Part shown: piece after piece, positions 13,901 to 17,270 of the stretch | How positions within the stretch are numbered: the stretch's first letter is position 1 | How the letters are laid out: each line of letters begins with the position of its first letter | Origin: UBA668 sp041178405 | GTDB lineage: Bacteria > Actinomycetota > Acidimicrobiia > Acidimicrobiales > Ilumatobacteraceae | Assembly: GCA_041178405.1 (NCBI GenBank) | Contig: JBEGVK010000183.1 | Location: 1 to 17,270 of the forward strand | DNA: 17,270 nt | Direction of reading: 5' to 3' | Notes under the pieces: generated by a model | Told to the model about the DNA's origin: nothing | The model's database searches: none | Seen by the model: only the letters and a program-made list of their open reading frames with translations | Program-made: the position numbers and the translations under genes

Positions 13901-15304
13901 TCAGTGCGCGTTCTCAGGCACGGCGACATCGCCGCCGGCCGATTGCCAGGCACCGAAGCCGCCGAGCAGATCGCTGACATCGGCGAACCCCCGCTGGCGC
14001 AGCGTGCTGGCGGCGATGCTCGAGCGGTAGCCGCCGGCGCAGTAGACGACCGTCGGCTTCGAGGAATCAAGCTCGCCGAGCCGGGTGATGAGTGCCGGAA
14101 GCTGGATGTGCTCGGCACCCGGAATCGCGCCGCCCGCCACCTCGCCGGGCCCGCGCACATCGACGATCTGAAGGCCGGCCACGGTTGCCTTCCGGTCGCG
14201 CAGTTGCTCGACCGTCAGGCGCGAGGTCTGGGTGACGTGGTCGGGCCGCGAGAGGAACGCCGCCTCCGGCGTCTCGAGGGCACCGAGCACATTGTCGAAG
14301 CCGATGCGCCCCAGCCGGGTACGTGCCTCGTTCTCCGTGCCGGGTGGGCAGACGAGCACGAGCGCCGTCTCGGATGCGACCACCTCGCCTGTGTACTCGG
14401 CGAAGCGTCCGCTGAGCCCAACGTTGATCGAGCCGCGCAGGTGTGCCACGGCAAAGTCGTTGGGCTCGCGTGTGTCGATCACCACAGCACCGTTCGCCTG
14501 CGCAGCAAGCACCTCGTCGACTGACATCAGCCGCGTGTCGCCGGTCTCGTCGAACAGGTCGCGGTTCACCCGGTTGCGCACTGCGGCGAAGGGGAAATAC
14601 AGCGGGGCGGTCGCCTGGCCCTCGGTCACTGCAGCGACGAAGTCGTCCTCGCTCATCGGCGCCAGCGCATAGTTGGTGCGGCGCTGCTCGCCGATCGTCG
14701 ACACCGTCTCGGTGGAGAGGTTCTTGCCGCATGCCGAGCCAGCGCCGTGGGCGGGATACACCTTCGTGGTGTCGGGCAGGGTGAGCAGCTTGCGGTGCAG
14801 CGAGTGGTACAGCTGCCGGGCCAAGTCGTCGGCGCTGGCGCCGAACGCCGACAGCAGGTCGGGGCGACCGACGTCGCCGATGAAGAGCGTGTCGCCGGTG
14901 AGCACGCCGTATGGCGTGTCGCCGCTGTCGTACACCACGTAGCTCACCGACTCGGGGGTGTGGCCCGGCGTGTCGAGCACCACGATCGACACGTCGCCGA
15001 GCACCAGCCGCTCGCCGTCGGCCATCGCCATCGACGGGAACTCGGTGCGGGCAGCGCCGACCGTGCCATAGGTGATGGCTGCACCGGTGGCGGCCTGCAG
15101 CTCGAGGTGGCCCGACAGGAAATCGGCGTGGAAGTGCGTCTCGAAGATGCGCTCGATCGACAGTCCGTGCTCGGCGGCATCGGCAAGGTACTGCGAGATG
15201 TCGCGCTGCGGGTCGACGACGACCGCCCGTCCGGTACCGGTGTCGCCGATCATGTACGACGCGTGCGAGAGGCAGGCGAGGTAGTACTGGCGGAAGAACA
15301 TCAT
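13901..15304 (-). CDS. Persulfide dioxygenase-like metallo-beta-lactamase fused to two rhodanese domains
   Basis: A 467-residue protein starting MMFFRQYYLACLSHASYMIG. Residues 1-245 form an MBL hydrolase fold with ETHFHADFLSGH (H57, H59, D61, H66), DTPGH (H115), GDTLF (D138) and YPAHGAGS (H186), the ETHE1-type iron site. Two rhodanese domains follow. The first (about 255-350) has VIDTREPNDFAVAHLRGSIN and a CPPGTE loop with C319. The second (about 360-460) has VDVRGPGEVAGGAIPGAEHI and an intact CAGGYRS loop with C422. The layout matches CstB-type enzymes, which oxidise a low-molecular-weight persulfide with O2 to sulfite and can form thiosulfate by sulfur transfer. It heads a four-gene operon behind a strong promoter. 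The thiol carrier (mycothiol, CoA, cysteine or other) is not known. Confidence 0.95.
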   Translation of the reverse strand: MMFFRQYYLACLSHASYMIGDTGTGRAVVVDPQRDISQYLADAAEHGLSIERIFETHFHADFLSGHLELQAATGAAITYGTVGAARTEFPSMAMADGERLVLGDVSIVVLDTPGHTPESVSYVVYDSGDTPYGVLTGDTLFIGDVGRPDLLSAFGASADDLARQLYHSLHRKLLTLPDTTKVYPAHGAGSACGKNLSTETVSTIGEQRRTNYALAPMSEDDFVAAVTEGQATAPLYFPFAAVRNRVNRDLFDETGDTRLMSVDEVLAAQANGAVVIDTREPNDFAVAHLRGSINVGLSGRFAEYTGEVVASETALVLVCPPGTENEARTRLGRIGFDNVLGALETPEAAFLSRPDHVTQTSRLTVEQLRDRKATVAGLQIVDVRGPGEVAGGAIPGAEHIQLPALITRLGELDSSKPTVVYCAGGYRSSIAASTLRQRGFADVSDLLGGFGAWQSAGGDVAVPENAH

Positions 15305-15334
15305 GGCGTCACGCTCACTCGGTCGTCCGCACGG

Positions 15335-15359
15335 TCGCGGAATGTACGGACATTTGCGA
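15335..15359. promoter_or_regulatory. Inverted repeat in the divergent sulfur promoter region, candidate operator
   Basis: AATGT (15341-15345) and ACATT (15350-15354) are reverse complements with a 4-nt centre. Outside them TCGC (15335-15338) and GCGA (15356-15359) also pair, with one nt of asymmetry. The site lies over the predicted start of the leftward transcript and near the -35 region of the rightward one, so one protein bound here could block both. The GntR regulator at 16389 is the nearest candidate. Confidence 0.5.
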
Positions 15360-15387
15360 GCCTATGGTACGGTGTGACGGATGTCAA
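15359..15387 (-). promoter_or_regulatory. Sigma70-like promoter of the dioxygenase-molybdoenzyme operon
   Basis: On the minus strand a perfect TTGACA (15382-15387) is followed after 17 nt by TAGGCT (15359-15364). Initiation is expected near 15352, inside the inverted repeat, leaving a leader of about 48 nt before the ATG at 15304. A consensus -35 is unusual among the other promoters of this window. Confidence 0.65.
15363..15373 (+). promoter_or_regulatory. Candidate -10 elements of the transporter-regulator operon
   Basis: Two overlapping hexamers, TATGGT (15363-15368) and TACGGT (15368-15373), fit a -10 box for rightward transcription with a leader of about 36-43 nt. No good -35 box is visible for either, so this promoter may be weak or activator-dependent. 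Confidence 0.3.
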
Positions 15388-15405
15388 TGACGACAGTGTC
15401 CCGAT

Positions 15406-15412
15406 AAGGAGG
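15406..15412 (+). promoter_or_regulatory. Strong Shine-Dalgarno of the first YeeE-type gene
   Basis: AAGGAGG is nearly a full complement to the 16S rRNA tail. It lies 3 nt before the ATG at 15416, which is closer than usual. It supports that start and contrasts with the leaderless-type starts elsewhere in the window. Confidence 0.7.
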
Positions 15413-15415
15413 CCG

Positions 15416-15901
15416 ATGTATTCCGCACTCTTGCCCGACCGGTTGCCGTGGTACATCGCCGGCCCAGCACTCGGACTGCTCGTGGTCGGCTTCTTCCTGC
15501 TCACCAACCAGCCCCTCGGGGCCACCGGCGCCTACGTCGAGACGGCGCGCACCGTCCGCCGCCAGACGGGCGCCGTCACATGGCGGGCCTTCTACTTCGT
15601 CGGCATCGCACTCGGCGGCTACATCGCCGTGCAGCTGAAGGACATCGGCTTCGACCCGCGTACCGGCTACGACATCCTGGTCGACGAGGGAGCCGGGAAT
15701 CTCGGGCTGTCGCTGCCGGCCGCCGCTGCACTCATCTTCGCCGGCGCCATCGTGATGGGCTACGGCGCCCGGATGGCGGGCGGCTGCACCTCCGGCCACG
15801 GCATCTGCGGCACCGCACAGCGATCGCCAGCCAGCTGGGCAGCGATGATCACCTTCATGGCAACCGCCGTCATGACCACCTTCGTCATCAACCAGTTCTG
15901 A
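15416..15901 (+). CDS. YeeE/YedE family sulfur transporter, first half (PmpA-like)
   Basis: A 161-residue membrane protein starting MYSALLPDRLPWYIAGPALG. Four hydrophobic segments are visible (about 11-33, 58-74, 98-123 and 138-160). The diagnostic DUF395 motif MAGGCTSGHGICG spans about 120-132, with C124 and C131. In the thiosulfate transporter TsuA, cysteines in equivalent motifs contact the sulfur substrate. Full-length YeeE is about 350 residues; here the fold is split between this protein and the next, as in PmpA/PmpB of Serratia, whose genes lie with a metallo-beta-lactamase gene under an ArsR regulator. The pair probably moves thiosulfate or another sulfane-sulfur species. It is divergent from the persulfide dioxygenase gene. 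Confidence 0.93.
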   Translation: MYSALLPDRLPWYIAGPALGLLVVGFFLLTNQPLGATGAYVETARTVRRQTGAVTWRAFYFVGIALGGYIAVQLKDIGFDPRTGYDILVDEGAGNLGLSLPAAAALIFAGAIVMGYGARMAGGCTSGHGICGTAQRSPASWAAMITFMATAVMTTFVINQF

Positions 15902-15915
15902 GGGAGCACCGACAC

Positions 15916-16392
15916 ATGAACCGCTCTGCCAAGCTCAACCTCGTCGGCCTGCTGTTCGGCGCCGGATTCGGCTTCGTGCTCGCCGCAGCGAACCTGCACG
16001 AGTACGCCACCATTCACAACATGCTCTCCCTCGAGGAATTCGATGTCTTCGGGCTGATGGGCGGGGCCATCGGCGTCTCGCTGCCGCTGCTCTGGATCCT
16101 CGAGCGCCGCGGCACGCGCACGGCGCTCGGCGGCACGCTCACGCTGGCGCGATCGAAGCCCCAGCGACACCACATCGTGGGCGGCGCCCTGTTCGGCATC
16201 GGCTGGGCACTCTCGGGCACGTGCCCTGCGCCGGCCCTCGTCATGCTGGCGTCAGGTGCCGGCCTCGCCATCGTTACCGTCACGGGCCTGTTCGTGGGAC
16301 TCGGCCTGCGCGATGCGCAGACCTCGCGGACCAACGGCACGGCGACCGCCGGCGACGGCGAGCACCGCGAGGTCGTCACCACCAGCCGATGA
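15916..16392 (+). CDS. YeeE/YedE family sulfur transporter, second half (PmpB/DUF6691-like)
   Basis: A 158-residue membrane protein starting MNRSAKLNLVGLLFGAGFGF, 14 nt after the first half. Hydrophobic segments lie at about 8-26, 45-62 and 87-131. The motif GIGWALSGTCPAPALVML (C103) is the counterpart of the GxCPGPA motif in the second repeat of full-length YeeE. The C-terminal 25 residues are hydrophilic and probably cytoplasmic. It should assemble with the preceding protein into a complete transporter. Its stop overlaps the start of the GntR gene by ATGA, so the regulator is translated from the same message. Confidence 0.92.
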   Translation: MNRSAKLNLVGLLFGAGFGFVLAAANLHEYATIHNMLSLEEFDVFGLMGGAIGVSLPLLWILERRGTRTALGGTLTLARSKPQRHHIVGGALFGIGWALSGTCPAPALVMLASGAGLAIVTVTGLFVGLGLRDAQTSRTNGTATAGDGEHREVVTTSR

Positions 16393-17204
16393 GCCGGCCG
16401 AAGAAGGCGGGCGGCGGCGCAGCCCGACGCGGCGCACGTCGACTGCAACCCGGCACAGCGCAGCCGCTGTGGTCGCAGGTGCTCGCCGATGTCCGCCGCC
16501 GGCTCGATGCCGGCGAGTTCGGCGAAGGCTTCCCCACCGACCGCGACCTCATGGCCGACTACGGCGTCAGCCGGCACACCGTGCGCGAGGCGGTGCGCCA
16601 CCTTCAGTCTGAAGGCCTGCTCACGCGACACAAGGGCCGCGGCAGCTTCGTGCAGCCGCTGGCCCTCGAGCAGCGCATCGGGCCGCTCTACAGCCTCTTC
16701 CGTTCGATCGAAGACCAGGGCCACATCCAGCGCAGCGAGGTGCTGCTGCTCGAGTCGACCCAGGACGTCGAGATCGCCACGCGGCTCGGCCTCACACGGG
16801 GCGCGAAGCTCTTCCACCTGCGCCGACTGCGGCGTGCCGATGGCGTGCCGTTTGCCGTCGACGAGATCTGGATGCCGGCAGCGCTGGCAGCGCCACTGTT
16901 CAAGGTCGACTTCGAGCACACCGGCGTCTACGGCGAGCTCGAGCGCCTCACCGACGTACGACCCGTGCGCGGATGGGAGCGCATCCGGCCCGGCAACCCC
17001 ACGACCGACGAGCGTCGACTGCTCGGCACCCAAGCCGGAGAACCCGTCTTCGTCGTCACCCGGTACACCGAGTCCGCCAGCGGTCCGCTCGAGTGGCGCA
17101 GCACCGTGATCCGCGGCGACTCGTACACCTTCACCACCACCTGGACCACCGGCAGCGCCACGTCGCAGTTCGGCATCGACCCGCGCGTTGCTACACGCCA
17201 GTAG
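16389..17204 (+). CDS. GntR family transcriptional regulator, HutC/UTRA type
   Basis: A 271-residue protein starting at the ATG that overlaps the transporter stop. Residues about 1-24 are a basic tail. Residues 26-88 form the GntR winged helix: PLWSQVLADVRRRLDAGEFG, then FPTDRDLMADYGVSRHTVRE and HLQSEGLLTRHKGRGSFV. Residues about 105-250 form a UTRA effector domain (LFHLRRLRRADGVPFAVDEI, GEPVFVVTRYTESASGPLEW). UTRA regulators normally repress nearby genes and release DNA on binding a small metabolite. The protein contains no cysteine, so it cannot sense persulfide by a dithiol switch as CstR, SqrR/BigR or FisR do. Being translationally coupled to the transporter suggests control of its own operon and perhaps the divergent one; the ligand is unknown. 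Confidence 0.94.
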   Translation: MSRPKKAGGGAARRGARRLQPGTAQPLWSQVLADVRRRLDAGEFGEGFPTDRDLMADYGVSRHTVREAVRHLQSEGLLTRHKGRGSFVQPLALEQRIGPLYSLFRSIEDQGHIQRSEVLLLESTQDVEIATRLGLTRGAKLFHLRRLRRADGVPFAVDEIWMPAALAAPLFKVDFEHTGVYGELERLTDVRPVRGWERIRPGNPTTDERRLLGTQAGEPVFVVTRYTESASGPLEWRSTVIRGDSYTFTTTWTTGSATSQFGIDPRVATRQ

Positions 17205-17215
17205 GCAGGCGGAGA

Positions 17216-17232
17216 GACGTCGCTACGACGTC
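17216..17232. terminator. Short hairpin after the GntR gene, possible bidirectional terminator
   Basis: GACGTCG and CGACGTC are perfect reverse complements with a CTA loop, 12 nt after the GntR stop. The TAG stop of the probable converging gene forms the loop. No T-tract follows on either strand, so termination activity is uncertain; an operator is an alternative. Confidence 0.35.
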
Positions 17233-17270
17233 AGAAGGGCGATCACAGGACCCGCTGCGATGAGCACCAG
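17223..17270 (-). CDS. C-terminal fragment of a probable membrane protein (gene runs off the right edge)
   Basis: Reading leftward from the edge gives LVLIAAGPVIALLTS followed by TAG. The fragment is hydrophobic and looks like the last part of a final membrane helix. It converges on the GntR gene with an 18-nt gap. Fifteen residues are too few to name a family or to be certain that the gene is real. Confidence 0.4.
   Translation of the reverse strand: MVLIAAGPVIALLTS

Noticed and set aside
15117..15135. Missing histidine in the metal motif of the dioxygenase (HFHADF instead of HxHxDH)
   Set aside because: As I recall, phenylalanine at this place is common in MBL-rhodanese proteins and all other metal ligands are present, so it is not a sign of an inactive enzyme.
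1..17270. Mobile elements, CRISPR arrays, riboswitches
   Set aside because: No transposase or integrase motif, no regularly spaced long repeats and no recognisable riboswitch core were seen; gene-free gaps are all under 150 nt outside the tRNA region.

Overview
The window is high-GC DNA (roughly two thirds G+C) from a bacterium, most likely an actinobacterium and possibly Acidimicrobiia. The reasons are the base composition, frequent GTG starts, two luciferase-like (LLM) oxidoreductases, a soluble MgtE/CBS protein paired with a DUF1003 membrane protein, and several genes that look leaderless. The taxon is an inference. No insertion sequence, phage gene, integrase or CRISPR array was seen.

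Left part (1-5054): the N-terminal part of a TetR regulator gene runs off the left edge, with a small inverted repeat at its start. Next is a tRNA-Ala(UGC) on the minus strand. An LLM flavin oxidoreductase on the plus strand converges on a small two-CxxC zinc-ribbon protein gene. Behind that lies a D-aminoacylase-type amidohydrolase gene on the minus strand, divergent from a second LLM oxidoreductase that is probably F420-dependent.

Middle (5128-8249): a soluble protein with MgtE N-terminal and CBS domains overlaps a DUF1003 membrane protein gene by ATGA. This pair converges on a Rossmann-fold dehydrogenase-like gene, which is preceded by a 52-residue membrane-anchored protein gene.

Right part (8323-17204) is the most coherent and interesting region, a sulfur-oxidation module built around a divergent promoter at about 15305-15415. 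Leftward run four genes: a persulfide dioxygenase fused to two rhodanese domains; a fusion of a four-cluster ferredoxin with an NrfD quinone-binding membrane domain; a molybdopterin oxidoreductase without a Tat signal; and a long TorD-type chaperone. Rightward run the two halves of a YeeE/YedE sulfur transporter and, overlapping by ATGA, a GntR/UTRA regulator. The proposed working model is that sulfane sulfur enters through the YeeE pair. The dioxygenase/rhodanese converts persulfide to sulfite and thiosulfate. A cytoplasmic Soe-like molybdoenzyme then oxidises sulfite (or another sulfur species) and passes electrons through the ferredoxin-NrfD fusion to quinone. A strong sigma70-like promoter (TTGACA, 17 nt, TAGGCT) with an inverted repeat over its predicted start site fits switching by one regulator. 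The substrate of the molybdoenzyme and the ligand of the regulator cannot be settled from sequence.

The last 48 bases probably hold the C-terminus of a convergent membrane protein gene.
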